Assembly: GCF_002913225.1 (NCBI RefSeq) | Contig: NZ_PPAW01000040.1 | Span: 62,001 to 126,000, forward strand | DNA length: 64,000 nucleotides | From: Campylobacter concisus | Lineage (GTDB): Bacteria; Campylobacterota; Campylobacteria; Campylobacterales; Campylobacteraceae | Reading direction: 5' to 3' | In this document: positions 9,520 to 20,772 of the stretch, piece by piece | Layout of the letters: every line of letters begins with the position of its first letter | Position numbering within the stretch: the first letter of the stretch is position 1 | Notes under the pieces: generated by a model | Told to the model about the DNA's origin: nothing | The model's input: only the letters and a program-made list of their open reading frames with translations | Databases searched by the model: none | Made by a program: the position numbers and the translations under genes

Positions 9520-10578
9520 ATGTTTATAGATAGCGTGAAATTAACCCTAAGCTCAGGCCATGGTGGTGCTGGTGCAGTAAGCTTTCGCCGCGAAAAGCAC
9601 GTCATTTTAGGCGGCCCAGACGGCGGTGACGGCGGTGACGGCGGTGATGTCTATTTTGTCTGCGATAACAACACCCACACACTGGCAAACTACAAGGGCA
9701 AAAAGGCGATGAGAGCGAGCGACGGCGAGGCTGGCATGGGCAGACGCATGACTGGCAAAAAGGGCGAGAGCTTAGAGCTCATCGTGCCACCAGGAACGGC
9801 GGTCTATGACGCGCAGACAAACGAGCTGCTTTGCGACATGGTAAATGAGGGACAAAGGACTCTATTTTTAAAAGGTGGCAAGGGCGGACTTGGAAATTTT
9901 CACTTTAAAAACTCTATCAATCAAGCCCCAGAGTACGCTCAAAAGGGCATGCCAGAAGAGAGCATAGAGGTTAGGCTCGAGCTAAAGCTGATAGCTGACG
10001 TGGGCCTTGTTGGCTTTCCAAATGTCGGTAAATCAACGCTTATATCAGCCGTCTCAAACGCCAAGCCACAGATAGCAAACTATGAATTTACCACGCTTAC
10101 GCCAAAGCTCGGACTTGTCGAGGTTGATCAGTTTAGTGGCTTTGTCATGGCTGACATCCCTGGTATCATCGAGGGAGCGAGCGACGGACGCGGCCTTGGC
10201 GTGCAGTTTTTAAAGCACATCGAGAGAAATAAAATTTTACTTTTCATGATAGATAGTGCAAATTACAGAAGCATGAGCGAGCAGTTTAGCGTGCTAAAAG
10301 AGGAGGTCGCTAAATTTTCAAGTGTGCTTGCTAGCAGGGACTACGCTATCGCGATCACCAGAGTCGATGCGGCTGAAAATTTAGATGAAAATATAAAAGA
10401 ATTTATGAAAAACATAAATTTAGAGCTAAAACAAGTTGGTAAATTTGTCTATAAGCAAGACCTATACAGCTTTGACGCGAAAAAGCCATACTTTATTTTG
10501 CCGATCTCATCAGCGACAAACGAGAACATCGACGAGCTTAAATTTGCACTGCTTGAGCTACTAAAAAAAGAGCTTTAA
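9520..10578 (+). CDS. obgE: Obg family GTPase ObgE
   Basis: Essential GTPase associated with 50S ribosome maturation and stress signalling. The product has 352 residues. The N-terminal glycine-rich Obg fold (about 1-158) holds the [12 protein letters not shown] segment. The G domain follows, with G1 GFPNVGKS near residue 167, G3 DIPG, G4 TRVD and a terminal SSA G5. The C-terminal extension of some Obg proteins is absent. Here it is separated from rplU-rpmA. A two-EF-hand gene follows after 23 bp, where C. jejuni has proB. Confidence 0.97.
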   Translation: MFIDSVKLTLSSGHGGAGAVSFRREKHVILGGPDGGDGGDGGDVYFVCDNNTHTLANYKGKKAMRASDGEAGMGRRMTGKKGESLELIVPPGTAVYDAQTNELLCDMVNEGQRTLFLKGGKGGLGNFHFKNSINQAPEYAQKGMPEESIEVRLELKLIADVGLVGFPNVGKSTLISAVSNAKPQIANYEFTTLTPKLGLVEVDQFSGFVMADIPGIIEGASDGRGLGVQFLKHIERNKILLFMIDSANYRSMSEQFSVLKEEVAKFSSVLASRDYAIAITRVDAAENLDENIKEFMKNINLELKQVGKFVYKQDLYSFDAKKPYFILPISSATNENIDELKFALLELLKKEL

Positions 10579-10601
10579 ACTTAAAAAATTAAGAAGATAA
10601 A

Positions 10602-10910
10602 ATGAAGAAAGTTTTTTGCATTTTGCTATTTTGCCTTGGTGCATATAGCTGTGATCCAGCGGATCCAGTATATATGTTTTTAGATTTTAATGACATAGAT
10701 CGTGACGGCACGCTAAATTTAGATGAGTGGAGAGCATGTAAGGCGCCATCTGAACTAAAAATAGCACCAGATCTATGCACTAGTGATGAATTTAAAAGGC
10801 TGGATCTTGATCGTAGTGGCAAAGTTAGCGTTAATGAGCTAAGAAATTTAGTATTGCAAAAGATTAGCTGGCAGAAAGATCCATGCGCCTCTTGGCCGCC
10901 AAGCAGGTAA
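10602..10910 (+). CDS. Small exported protein with two EF-hand calcium-binding loops
   Basis: A 102-residue product with an N-terminal hydrophobic signal (KKVFCILLFCLGAYSC). The segment before Cys17 is AYS, so it is not a canonical lipobox; cleavage by signal peptidase I or II is possible. Two textbook 12-residue EF-hand loops are visible: residues 31-42 (D-I-D-R-D-G ... E) and 68-79 (D-L-D-R-S-G ... E), each with acidic positions 1, 3 and 12 and Gly at 6. Four further cysteines could form disulfides, which suits the periplasm. Calcium binding is inferred from the loops. It sits between obgE and fmt and is probably co-transcribed. Confidence 0.85.
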   Translation: MKKVFCILLFCLGAYSCDPADPVYMFLDFNDIDRDGTLNLDEWRACKAPSELKIAPDLCTSDEFKRLDLDRSGKVSVNELRNLVLQKISWQKDPCASWPPSR

Positions 10911-10953
10911 AACGCAGATCAAAATAAAAGTCGTTGAAATTTAAAGGAAAGTG

Positions 10954-11859
10954 ATGAATGTAGTTTTTATGGGGACGCCTGATTATGCCGTTAGGATGCT
11001 TAGGCATTTAAAAGAAGCTGGCTTTAATATAAAAGCGGTCTTTACCCAGCCTGATAAGCCAGTTGGCAGAAAGCAAATTTTAACCCCAAGCGAGGTCAAA
11101 ATTTACGCACAAAACGAACTAGTAGGCGTGCCAGTCTTTACACCAAATACACTAAAAGATGAGGCGGTGGTTGCCGAGCTAAAGGCATTTGAGCCTAAAT
11201 TTATCGTAGTGGCAGCTTATGGCAAAATTTTGCCAAAGAGCGTGCTTGACGTGGCGACTTGCATAAATTTACACGCCTCGATCTTGCCAAAATATAGAGG
11301 AGCTAGTCCTATACAAAGCGCCATACTAGCAGGCGAGAAGCAAACAGGCGTGACTGCAATGCTAATGGACGCTGGCCTTGATACTGGCGATATGCTGGAC
11401 TTCATCTACACGCCTTGCGAGAGCAAGATGTCAAGTGAGCTTTTTAGTGAGCTAGGCGAGCTAGGCGGCGAGCTAATCGTAAAAGTGCTAAGAAATTTTG
11501 AAAATTTAAAGCCACAAAAGCAAGATGACGCAGAGTCCTCATACTGCAAAAAGATAAGCAAGAGCGACGGACTTTTTAGCTTTGATGAAGAGGTAGGGCA
11601 AATTTATAATAAATTTCGTGCGCTCACACCTTGGCCGGGACTTTATTTAGAGAGTGGGCTAAAAATTTTATCGCTTGAGCTAAGCGAAAAAAGTGGCAAA
11701 AGCGGAGAAATTTTAAGCATAGAAAAAGATCATGTCGTGGTTGCTTGCAAGGGCGGGGCGGTCAAAATTTACGAGCTTCAAGAGCCAAGCAAAAAGCCAA
11801 CAAACGCAAAAGCATATATAAATGGTAAGCGTCTTAGCATTGGTGATGAATTAAAATAA
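10954..11859 (+). CDS. fmt: Methionyl-tRNA formyltransferase
   Basis: Formylates initiator Met-tRNA using 10-formyl-tetrahydrofolate. The product has 301 residues. It starts MNVVFMGTPDYAV, with the FTQPDKPVGRK loop near residue 35 and the catalytic motif NLHASILPKYRGASPIQ near 105-121. I chose ATG at 10954 rather than the in-frame GTG at 10951, because AGGA at 10945-10948 then has a 5-nt spacer instead of 2. It lies in the obgE-EF-hand-fmt-thiD-birA run. An initiator tRNA is also in this window, at 44038-44112. Confidence 0.96.
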   Translation: MNVVFMGTPDYAVRMLRHLKEAGFNIKAVFTQPDKPVGRKQILTPSEVKIYAQNELVGVPVFTPNTLKDEAVVAELKAFEPKFIVVAAYGKILPKSVLDVATCINLHASILPKYRGASPIQSAILAGEKQTGVTAMLMDAGLDTGDMLDFIYTPCESKMSSELFSELGELGGELIVKVLRNFENLKPQKQDDAESSYCKKISKSDGLFSFDEEVGQIYNKFRALTPWPGLYLESGLKILSLELSEKSGKSGEILSIEKDHVVVACKGGAVKIYELQEPSKKPTNAKAYINGKRLSIGDELK

Positions 11860-11875
11860 ATTTAAAGGAGCGGTT

Positions 11876-12664
11876 ATGAAAAATGCGCTAAGTATAGCAG
11901 GTGTTGATCCAAGTGGCGGAGCTGGAGTTCTAGCTGATATAAAGGTATTTATAGCACACGGCGTATATGCGATGGGAGCGATCACAGCGGTCACTGCCCA
12001 AAATACAAAGGGTATATTTGGCATGCAACTAGTTGAGACCAAGCTCATCGAGGATCAGATAAGAGCGATTTTTGATGATATAAGAGTTGATGTGATAAAA
12101 ATAGGCGTTGTCCCAAGCGTTGAGATCATCAAAAGTGTTGCAAAAACGCTAAGAGAGATCAAAAATTTACCACCAGTCGTGCTTGATCCTGTAATGAGCT
12201 GTAAAAATGGCGATATCTGGCTAGAAGGCGCTGCAAAAGACGCGATCGTGGAGGAGCTTTTCCCGCTTGCTAGCGTGATCACGCCAAATATCTTTGAAGC
12301 GCGTGAAATTTTAAAGCGTGAGCTAAAGGGCGAGGGCGAGCTAAAAGAGGCTTGCAGGGATCTTTTGAAATTTGGCACAAAGAGCGTCTATCTAAAGTGT
12401 GGCGAGCTTGACGGCAAGTCGCTTGATATATTTTATGATGGCAAGGAATATGAAATTTTTAGCGATGAGCGCATAAAAACGACTGCTACTCATGGCTCAG
12501 GCTGCTCGCTATCAAGCGCAATAGCTTCAAATTTAGCAAATGGTCATAGCCTAAAAGAAAGCGTGAAAAACGCGCATGATTATATCTTTAACGCTATTAA
12601 AAACGCGGTCATCATCGGTGGCGGACAAAATCCGGTAAATCACTTCTATAAATTTAAGGTGTGA
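11876..12664 (+). CDS. thiD: Hydroxymethylpyrimidine/phosphomethylpyrimidine kinase
   Basis: Thiamine-pathway kinase that phosphorylates HMP and then HMP-P. The product has 262 residues, the usual single-domain length. Family motifs are visible: the N-terminal SIAGVDPSGGAG, the KIGVVPS turn, PVVLDPVMSCKNG near residue 100 and the C-terminal anion-hole motif THGSGCSLSSAIAS near 204-217 with its catalytic cysteine. It is inserted between fmt and birA, where C. jejuni has none as I remember it. The neighbours are only a few bases away, so it is part of the same transcript. Confidence 0.95.
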   Translation: MKNALSIAGVDPSGGAGVLADIKVFIAHGVYAMGAITAVTAQNTKGIFGMQLVETKLIEDQIRAIFDDIRVDVIKIGVVPSVEIIKSVAKTLREIKNLPPVVLDPVMSCKNGDIWLEGAAKDAIVEELFPLASVITPNIFEAREILKRELKGEGELKEACRDLLKFGTKSVYLKCGELDGKSLDIFYDGKEYEIFSDERIKTTATHGSGCSLSSAIASNLANGHSLKESVKNAHDYIFNAIKNAVIIGGGQNPVNHFYKFKV

Positions 12665-12665
12665 T

Positions 12666-13301
12666 TTGAAGGTTGAGTTTTTTCAAAGCCTGCCTTCGAC
12701 GCAGGAATTTTTGATAGAAGCCCTAAAAAACGGCGAGATAAAGCCCCCACACATGGTCGTGGCTTACAACCAAACAAAAGGGGTCGGCAGCCGCGGCAAC
12801 AGCTGGGAGGGGCTTGGCGGAAATTTATTTATGTCATTTTGTGTAAGCGAAGATGAGCTGCCAAGCGACATACCTCCGCCATCGATCTCGATATATTTTT
12901 CTATGTTGATGCGTGAAGTCTTGAGCGAGCTTGGCTCAAAGTGCTGGCTAAAATGGCCAAATGATTTTTACGTAGATGGCCTTAAAATAGGCGGCACTTT
13001 GACAAATAAAGTGGATGAAATTTACATTTGTGGCATGGGGATAAATTTAGCTAGCGCACCCGAAAATGCGGGTATTTTAGACATAAAAGCTAGCGTAGAT
13101 GAGCTAGTTTGGGGCTTTGTTAGCATGCTTGATAAAAAGATTTTATGGAAGCCAATTTTTAGCAAATTTAGGATAGACTTTTGCAAGTCAAAAAGTTTTA
13201 TTACGCATATTGCAAATAGAGCTGTTTCGCTTCAAGATGCTGAAATTTGCGAGGATGGAGCGATATTATTAAATGGGGAAAAGGTATATTCGTTAAGATG
13301 A
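12666..13301 (+). CDS. birA: Biotin-protein ligase, catalytic domain only
   Basis: Attaches biotin to the acetyl-CoA carboxylase carrier protein. The product has 211 residues and lacks the N-terminal helix-turn-helix of regulatory BirA, so it is a ligase without a repressor role. The nucleotide/biotin loop GVGSRGNSW near residue 38 and KWPNDFYVDGLKIGG near 96 are visible. It starts with TTG one base after the thiD stop. Its stop codon overlaps the parA start (ATGA), implying translational coupling. Confidence 0.92.
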   Translation: MKVEFFQSLPSTQEFLIEALKNGEIKPPHMVVAYNQTKGVGSRGNSWEGLGGNLFMSFCVSEDELPSDIPPPSISIYFSMLMREVLSELGSKCWLKWPNDFYVDGLKIGGTLTNKVDEIYICGMGINLASAPENAGILDIKASVDELVWGFVSMLDKKILWKPIFSKFRIDFCKSKSFITHIANRAVSLQDAEICEDGAILLNGEKVYSLR

Positions 13302-14080
13302 GCGAGATAATAACAATAGCTAACCAAAAAGGCGGCGTTGGCAAGACCACAACGGCCGTAAATTTAGCCGCATCACTGGCGGTTGCTGAGAAAAAAGTAT
13401 TATTAATAGACATCGATCCACAGGCAAATGCGACGACCGGACTTGGTTTTAGTAGAAGCGATTATGAGTTTAACATCTATCACGTCTTAACAGATAGAAA
13501 AAAGCTCTCACAAATAGTGCTAAAAACTGAGATCCCAACGCTTTTTCTAGCTCCGTCAAACATAGGACTTGTCGGCATCGAGCAAGAATTTAACGACCAA
13601 AGCAAGGACTATAAACTAATCCTTAAAAACAAAATTTCAGAAGTTGTAGATGACTATGATTTTATCATCATCGATAGTCCTCCGGCACTTGGTAGCATCA
13701 CGATAAATGCTCTTAGTGCAAGCGATAGTGTGATCATCCCGATCCAGTGCGAATTTTACGCACTTGAGGGCTTGGCGCAGATCCTAAACACAGTTAAGAT
13801 CATCAAAAAAACGATAAATCCAAAGCTAAATATAAAGGGCTTTTTACCGACTATGTTTAGCTCGCAAAATAATCTCTCAAAAGAGACTATTGCAAATTTA
13901 AAGCAGCATTTTGAAAATAAGCTCTTTAAAAGCAAGGACGGCAAAGAGGAATTTGTAGTCGTCCCAAGAAATGTAAAACTTGCTGAAAGCCCAAGTTTTG
14001 GCAAGCCAGTGATACTTTATGATATAAAATCACCAGGCTCGATCGCATATCAAAATTTGGCATATTGTATTTTAAACTAA
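13298..14080 (+). CDS. parA: Chromosome partitioning ATPase ParA (Soj)
   Basis: Deviant Walker-type ATPase acting with ParB and parS in chromosome segregation. The product has 260 residues from the ATG that overlaps the birA stop. A longer frame opens at 13247 but that lies inside birA. The deviant Walker A (KGGVGKTT, near residue 12), the DIDPQANATTGLG loop and the Walker B-like IIIDSPPALG are visible. It is followed after 15 bp by parB. Confidence 0.96.
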   Translation: MSEIITIANQKGGVGKTTTAVNLAASLAVAEKKVLLIDIDPQANATTGLGFSRSDYEFNIYHVLTDRKKLSQIVLKTEIPTLFLAPSNIGLVGIEQEFNDQSKDYKLILKNKISEVVDDYDFIIIDSPPALGSITINALSASDSVIIPIQCEFYALEGLAQILNTVKIIKKTINPKLNIKGFLPTMFSSQNNLSKETIANLKQHFENKLFKSKDGKEEFVVVPRNVKLAESPSFGKPVILYDIKSPGSIAYQNLAYCILN

Positions 14081-14095
14081 AAAATAAGGAAAAAA

Positions 14096-14956
14096 ATGGC
14101 GAAAAAAGGTGGATTAGGGCGCGGACTTAGTGCGATACTTGAAGATGTAGAGCAGGCCTACAGTAAAGAGATCGCAAATTTAAACGACTCTGAGATAGTC
14201 GAAGAGATAAATATAGATGAAATTTTACCAAACCCTTACCAGCCAAGGACGCATTTTGACGAAGAGGCCTTAAAAGAGCTAAGTGCCAGCATCAAAAGGC
14301 ACGGACTAATACAACCAATAATCGTCATCAAAAAAGATGACGGCTATATGTTAATAGCTGGTGAGCGAAGATACCGTGCTACAAAGATGCTCGGAGCAAG
14401 CAAGATAAAGGCGATCATCGCTGATATCAAGTCTCAAAATTTAAGAGAGCTTGCGCTTATCGAAAACATACAACGTGAAAATTTAAATCCAATAGAACTT
14501 GCAAAGTCATATAAAGAGCTTATAAACGAGTATAAGATCACACAAGATGGTCTAGCAAATATCATCCACAAGAGCAGAACTCAGATAACAAATACGATGA
14601 GACTATTACTGCTTAGCGACTACACGCAAAGACTTTTGCAAGAAGATAAGCTCACGCAAGGCCACGCTAAAGTCATCGTAGGACTTAGCAGTGAAGAAGA
14701 AAGAATGGTTGTTGATACGATCATCGGACAAAAACTAAGTGTTAGAGATACAGAAATTTTAGTAAAAAAGATAAAAAATAAAGAAGAAGTAAAAGAGCCA
14801 AAACCTCAAATTTCAGAAGAAATGAGCAAAAAATTATCAAATTTACAAGAAATTTTTAAAAATTTAAAGATAAAGACGAAAGTAAAATCTAAAAATTTAA
14901 TATTAGAATTTAGCGATATTTCGCAGGTAGAAGAATTTATCGCTAAGCTAAAATAG
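14096..14956 (+). CDS. parB: Chromosome partitioning protein ParB (Spo0J)
   Basis: CTPase and DNA-binding partner of ParA that loads on parS. The product has 286 residues. It begins KKGGLGRGLSAILED, a conserved ParA-interacting tail. The ParB/Srx CTP-binding core is seen as NPYQPR near residue 48 and the GERRYRA motif near 87. The central HTH region (TQDGLANIIHKSRTQITNTMRLL) lies near residues 143-165, followed by a Lys-rich linker and dimerisation domain. I did not find a confident parS palindrome nearby. Confidence 0.96.
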   Translation: MAKKGGLGRGLSAILEDVEQAYSKEIANLNDSEIVEEINIDEILPNPYQPRTHFDEEALKELSASIKRHGLIQPIIVIKKDDGYMLIAGERRYRATKMLGASKIKAIIADIKSQNLRELALIENIQRENLNPIELAKSYKELINEYKITQDGLANIIHKSRTQITNTMRLLLLSDYTQRLLQEDKLTQGHAKVIVGLSSEEERMVVDTIIGQKLSVRDTEILVKKIKNKEEVKEPKPQISEEMSKKLSNLQEIFKNLKIKTKVKSKNLILEFSDISQVEEFIAKLK

Positions 14957-14992
14957 AATTACAAATTTATTTTTATTTTTAGTATTTTATTG

Positions 14993-14998
14993 TAAAAT
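14993..14998 (+). promoter_or_regulatory. Candidate -10 box of the atp operon
   Basis: TGTAAAAT follows a T-rich stretch, 54 bp upstream of the atpF' start. The match is imperfect, but a promoter is expected in this 95-bp gap between parB and the ATP synthase genes. Confidence 0.4.
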
Positions 14999-15051
14999 CA
15001 GACTTTGATTTGAATATTAAACAAAACTTAATAACAAAATAAGGAGAGCGG

Positions 15052-15474
15052 ATGTTAGAAATAGATGTGCCATTGATGCTTTTAACGGCTATCGTTTTCT
15101 TTGTCTTGATCGCCATTTTAAATCCTTTGCTATATAAGCCAATGCTTAAATTTATAGATGACAGAAATGCTTCTATAAAAAATGACGAAGAGAGCACTAG
15201 CAAAAATGCAAGCGACTTAAGCGTTCATGAAAAAGAGATCGAAGAGATCATACAAAATGCAAGATCTGAGGCTAACAAAATAAGACAAGAAGCCTTAAAT
15301 TTGGCAAAAGAAGAGTCTTTAAAAGAGATAAATGCGGTAAAAAGTAGTTTAGAGGCTGATTATAATGAGTTTTTAAACGCTTTAAGCTCTCAAAAAGATA
15401 GCCTAAAGGCAGATCTATCAGCTAAACTACCTGAGCTTAGAGCAGCTTTAAATGCTAAGCTCTCTAAAATTTAA
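15052..15474 (+). CDS. atpF': ATP synthase F0 subunit b'
   Basis: Peripheral-stalk subunit of F1F0 ATP synthase. The product has 140 residues with one N-terminal membrane helix (about 8-28) and then a long charged coiled coil, the b/b' architecture. An AGGAGAG ribosome site precedes the ATG. The next gene (170 residues) is a second b-type protein, so this organism uses a b/b' heterodimer. The order b', b, delta, alpha, gamma, beta, epsilon without a and c genes matches the campylobacterial arrangement. Confidence 0.93.
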   Translation: MLEIDVPLMLLTAIVFFVLIAILNPLLYKPMLKFIDDRNASIKNDEESTSKNASDLSVHEKEIEEIIQNARSEANKIRQEALNLAKEESLKEINAVKSSLEADYNEFLNALSSQKDSLKADLSAKLPELRAALNAKLSKI

Positions 15475-15483
15475 AGGAAATTT

Positions 15484-15996
15484 ATGAAGATAAAAATTTT
15501 ATTTTTTCTAGCACTTCCATTTCTAGCATACGCTAGCGAGCATGGTGGAACAAACTACGACATAGTCGAGAGAACGCTAAATTTCTTACTTTTCTTTGCT
15601 ATTTTGGTCTATTTTGCTGCTAAGCCACTAAAAGCTCTTTATCAAAGCAGGATAGATAGGATCGCAAATAAGCTTGAGAGCATCCAAGAGAAGCTTCGCG
15701 ACTCTAAAGCTAAAAAAGATGACGTTCTAAAGCGTGTAGAAGAGGCTAAGCAAAATGCAAATGCCCTAATAGAAACTGCAAAAAAAGAGGCTGTAAATTT
15801 AGCTGCTAAAGTTAAAAAAGAGGCTCAAAACGATATCGCAAATATCGAAAAAGGTTATAAAGAGCAAAAAGAATTTGAAGAGCGCAAGATGACAAAAGGC
15901 GTTGTAAATGAAATTTTAAGCGACATTTTCTCAAGTGATAGCCTAAAAGTCGATCAAAAAGAGCTTGTAAATATCATACTTAAAAAGGTTAGCTAA
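15484..15996 (+). CDS. atpF: ATP synthase F0 subunit b
   Basis: Peripheral-stalk b subunit, 170 residues. A signal-like hydrophobic N-terminus (residues 4-16) precedes the membrane anchor (about 30-48). The rest is Lys/Glu/Ala-rich coiled coil. The N-terminal hydrophobic extension ending in a YASEHGG-type sequence resembles a cleavable leader, which is unusual for subunit b in general but, as I remember, seen in this group. Its stop codon overlaps the atpH start. Confidence 0.94.
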   Translation: MKIKILFFLALPFLAYASEHGGTNYDIVERTLNFLLFFAILVYFAAKPLKALYQSRIDRIANKLESIQEKLRDSKAKKDDVLKRVEEAKQNANALIETAKKEAVNLAAKVKKEAQNDIANIEKGYKEQKEFEERKMTKGVVNEILSDIFSSDSLKVDQKELVNIILKKVS

Positions 15997-16526
15997 TGAA
16001 TGAAGTAGTAGCTAAAAAATACGTAAAGGCGATCTTAAGCGACGTAAAGTCCAATGAACTTAATGCATTTGTTGAAAATTTATCAGAGCTAGCTGCTGCT
16101 TTTGCTAGCGATAAATTTAAAAGCATTATAAGTTTGCCGACATTAAAGGCTTCACAAAAGGTTGAATTTGTACTATCTTTGGTTAAAAATCAAGATGTTA
16201 AATTTGCAAATTTTATAAAGCTTCTTGGTGCAAACAAAAGGCTAGAGCTTATGCCTGCGATACTAGATGAGATGAAGATAGAGCAATCTTTACTTGAAAA
16301 TACATATCGCGGCGAGGTTGTTGGAAATTTTGATCTAAGCGCTGAGCAGCTAAAAGCTTTGGAAGAGAATTTCTCTAAGAAATTTGACTCTAAGATCAAG
16401 CTTGATGGTTCAAAGAGCGATTACAACGGCGTAAAAGTTGAGTTAGATGATTTAGGTGTCGAGGTAAATTTCTCTATCGACAGACTAAAAAGTCAAATGA
16501 GTGAATATATATTAAAAGCAATTTAA
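15996..16526 (+). CDS. atpH: ATP synthase F1 subunit delta
   Basis: Delta subunit (OSCP) linking the F1 head to the peripheral stalk. The product has 176 residues. The N-terminal helical bundle ([13 protein letters not shown]) and the C-terminal domain with the [20 protein letters not shown] motif are typical. The ATG overlaps the atpF stop by one base. Confidence 0.95.
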   Translation: MNEVVAKKYVKAILSDVKSNELNAFVENLSELAAAFASDKFKSIISLPTLKASQKVEFVLSLVKNQDVKFANFIKLLGANKRLELMPAILDEMKIEQSLLENTYRGEVVGNFDLSAEQLKALEENFSKKFDSKIKLDGSKSDYNGVKVELDDLGVEVNFSIDRLKSQMSEYILKAI

Positions 16527-16540
16527 AAAGGAGTGAAAGC

Positions 16541-18058
16541 GTGAGTGCAAAAATTAAAGCTGACGAAATTAGCACGATAATCAAAGAGCGTATTGAAAAT
16601 TTTGATTTAAGTGTTGATGTAGAAGAGACCGGTAAAGTCATCTCAGTCGCTGATGGCGTTGCTAACGTTTATGGTTTGAAAAACGTTATGGCTGGTGAGA
16701 TGGTTGAGTTTGAAAGCGGCGAAAAGGGCATGGCTCTTAACCTTGAAGAGAGCAGTGTTGGTATAGTTATCCTTGGAAAAACTAGCGGTATCACAGAAGG
16801 AAGCTCTGTAAAAAGACTAAAAAAACTTCTACGTGTGCCAGTTGGCGACGCATTGATCGGCCGTGTTGTAAATTCACTTGGTGAGCCAATCGACGCAAAA
16901 GGACCAATCGAAGCTACTGAATCTCGCTTCGTCGAAGAAAAAGCAAAAGGTATCATGGCTAGAAAAAGCGTTCATGAGCCACTTCAAACAGGTATCAAAG
17001 CTATCGACGCACTTGTGCCAATCGGTAGAGGCCAAAGAGAGCTGATCATCGGCGACCGCCAAACTGGTAAAACAACAGTTGCTATCGATACTATCATCAA
17101 CCAAAAAGGTCAAGATGTCATTTGTATCTACGTAGCTATCGGTCAAAAACAATCAACCGTTGCTCAAGTCGTTAAAAAACTTGAAGAATATGGCGCTATG
17201 GATTATACGATAGTTGTAAATGCTGGTGCTAGTGACGCAGCTGCGCTTCAATACCTTGCACCATACGCTGGCGTAACAATGGGTGAATACTTTAGAGATA
17301 ACTCTCGCCACGCGCTAATCATCTATGATGACTTGTCAAAACACGCGGTTGCTTACCGTGAGATGTCTTTGATCTTAAGAAGACCACCAGGTCGTGAAGC
17401 TTACCCAGGTGACGTTTTCTACCTTCACTCAAGACTTCTAGAAAGAGCAAGTAAGCTAAATGACGCACTAGGTGCTGGATCTTTGACAGCTCTGCCTATT
17501 ATTGAGACACAAGCGGGCGACGTTTCAGCTTATATTCCAACAAACGTTATTTCTATTACAGATGGTCAAATTTTCCTTGAGAGTGACCTATTTAACTCAG
17601 GTATCCGCCCAGCGATCAACGTTGGTCTTTCTGTATCTCGTGTCGGTGGTGCAGCTCAGATCAAAGCTATCAAACAAGTTTCTGGTACGTTAAGACTAGA
17701 CCTTGCTCAGTACCGCGAACTACAAGCATTTGCTCAGTTTGCAAGTGACCTTGATGAGAGCTCAAGAAAACAACTAGAGCGTGGCCAAAAGATGGTTGAA
17801 GTACTAAAACAACCTCCATATTCTCCGCTTCCAGTTGAGAATCAAGTAGTTATCATATTTGCTGGTGCTAAGGGATATTTAGATGATGTTGCAACTGCAA
17901 ATGTAACAAAATTTGAAGCAGAGCTATATCCATATATCGAGGCAAAATACCCTGAAATTTTTGAGCAGATCAGAACTAAAAAAGTTCTTGATAAAGAAGT
18001 AGAAGAAATTTTACATAAAGCGTTGAAAGATTTTAAAGCGACTTTTGCCGCTAACTAG
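16541..18058 (+). CDS. atpA: ATP synthase F1 subunit alpha
   Basis: Regulatory nucleotide-binding subunit of the F1 head. The product has 505 residues, full length. The Walker A GDRQTGKT near residue 169, the alpha-specific arginine-finger region and the [16 protein letters not shown] segment are present. The start is GTG at 16541, preceded by AAAAAGGAG with a good spacing. It is the fourth gene of the atp operon. Confidence 0.98.
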   Translation: MSAKIKADEISTIIKERIENFDLSVDVEETGKVISVADGVANVYGLKNVMAGEMVEFESGEKGMALNLEESSVGIVILGKTSGITEGSSVKRLKKLLRVPVGDALIGRVVNSLGEPIDAKGPIEATESRFVEEKAKGIMARKSVHEPLQTGIKAIDALVPIGRGQRELIIGDRQTGKTTVAIDTIINQKGQDVICIYVAIGQKQSTVAQVVKKLEEYGAMDYTIVVNAGASDAAALQYLAPYAGVTMGEYFRDNSRHALIIYDDLSKHAVAYREMSLILRRPPGREAYPGDVFYLHSRLLERASKLNDALGAGSLTALPIIETQAGDVSAYIPTNVISITDGQIFLESDLFNSGIRPAINVGLSVSRVGGAAQIKAIKQVSGTLRLDLAQYRELQAFAQFASDLDESSRKQLERGQKMVEVLKQPPYSPLPVENQVVIIFAGAKGYLDDVATANVTKFEAELYPYIEAKYPEIFEQIRTKKVLDKEVEEILHKALKDFKATFAAN

Positions 18059-18067
18059 GGCTAAGAT

Positions 18068-18955
18068 ATGTCAAATTTAAAAGATATAAAACGAAAGATC
18101 AAGAGCGTCCAGAACACTCAAAAGACGACGCGTGCGATGAAGCTTGTCTCAACAGCAAAGCTTCGCAAAGCTGAAGAGGCTGCACGCTACTCTAGAGTTT
18201 ACGCACTTAAGATCAATGAGGTTTTATCGGAGATAGCTTATAAGATCAATCAATACGCTTCAGTTATGACTGAGAGTAAATTTTTTAACACAACAAAGAG
18301 TGTAGAAAAGGTTGATATTATATTTGTTACCGCTGATAAAGGGCTTTGCGGTGGCTTTAATGTCCAGACTATAAAGACAGTTAGGCGCATGATCGATGAG
18401 CTAAAAGCCAAAAAGATCAAAGTTAGACTAAGAGCTGTTGGTAAAAAAGGCATTGAATTTTTCAATTTCCAAGGCGTTGAATTACTTGAGACTTATGTCG
18501 GAGCTAGCTCATCACCTACATATGAAAAAGCTCAAAAGATCATAAAAGATGCCATTGATGATTTTACAAACGGCATAACAGATAAGGTTGTGCTAATACA
18601 CAATGGCTATAAAAATATGATTTCTCAAGAGATTAGAGTAAACGATATTGTGCCTATTGAGCCGTCTAAGATAGTTGCGGTTGAGACAAATTCTTTGATG
18701 GAATTTGAACCAGAAGACAACTATACTAAGATTATGGATGAATTGCTCAATAAATATTTTGAGTATAGTATGTATTATGCTTTGGTTGATTCTTTGGCGG
18801 CTGAGCACAGCGCTAGAATGCAAGCTATGGATAATGCAACAAACAATGCTAAAGAGCGCGTAAAACAGTTAAATCTTGCTTACAACAAAGCAAGACAAGA
18901 GTCTATTACCACTGAGCTTATCGAGATCATCAGTGGTGTTGAATCAATGAAATAA
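18068..18955 (+). CDS. atpG: ATP synthase F1 subunit gamma
   Basis: Rotor shaft subunit, 295 residues. The N-terminal helix ([25 protein letters not shown] is the region) and the C-terminal helix ([15 protein letters not shown], near residue 245) form the coiled-coil axle. The central Rossmann-like region carries DKGLCGGFN near residue 90. Spacing to atpA and atpD is 9 and 11 bp. Confidence 0.97.
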   Translation: MSNLKDIKRKIKSVQNTQKTTRAMKLVSTAKLRKAEEAARYSRVYALKINEVLSEIAYKINQYASVMTESKFFNTTKSVEKVDIIFVTADKGLCGGFNVQTIKTVRRMIDELKAKKIKVRLRAVGKKGIEFFNFQGVELLETYVGASSSPTYEKAQKIIKDAIDDFTNGITDKVVLIHNGYKNMISQEIRVNDIVPIEPSKIVAVETNSLMEFEPEDNYTKIMDELLNKYFEYSMYYALVDSLAAEHSARMQAMDNATNNAKERVKQLNLAYNKARQESITTELIEIISGVESMK

Positions 18956-18966
18956 AAGGAGTATGA

Positions 18967-20364
<1,398 letters not shown>

Positions 20365-20382
20365 ATTTAAAAAGGAAGCGTA

Positions 20383-20772
20383 ATGGATAAATTACATTTA
20401 GAAATCGTAACTCCTCAAGGTCAGATATTTAATGATGACGTGAGTAGTGTAGTGCTTCCAGGTAGCGAGGGTGAGTTTGGTGTTTTACCAAACCACGCCT
20501 CATTAATATCTCTTTTAAAAGCAGGTATTATAGATATAGAAGATAAGCATAAAAAGCACGATGTAGTTGCTATCAACTGGGGCTATGCAAAGATTGACGA
20601 GGGCAAAGTAGTTATACTAGCTGACGGCGCGGTCTATGTCTCTGGCAATAGTGAAAGCGAGCTTGCAAATTCATTAGAAGCTGCTAGAAATTTGATAGAG
20701 AGTATGAGTAGTGATACAAATGCCTTTGCAGCAACTATATCAAAAATGGAAAATGTAGTGAGAGCAAGATAA
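20383..20772 (+). CDS. atpC: ATP synthase F1 subunit epsilon
   Basis: Rotor-associated regulatory subunit, 129 residues. The beta-sandwich N-terminal domain (LHLEIVTPQGQIF, GSEGEFGVLPNHASLIS) is clear, and a C-terminal helical segment is present. It ends the atp group. The next gene, exbB-like, starts with GTG on the base after its TAA, which suggests read-through transcription from atp into the Tol-Pal genes. Confidence 0.96.
   Translation: MDKLHLEIVTPQGQIFNDDVSSVVLPGSEGEFGVLPNHASLISLLKAGIIDIEDKHKKHDVVAINWGYAKIDEGKVVILADGAVYVSGNSESELANSLEAARNLIESMSSDTNAFAATISKMENVVRAR

Noticed and set aside
13247-13297. Longer N-terminus for ParA
   Set aside because: The extra codons lie inside birA in another frame. 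ParA proteins start just before the KGGVGKTT loop, and ATG 13298 overlaps the birA stop in the usual way.
14957-15051. parS centromere site next to parB
   Set aside because: No convincing palindrome of the usual GTTTCAC...GTGAAAC type is visible here.
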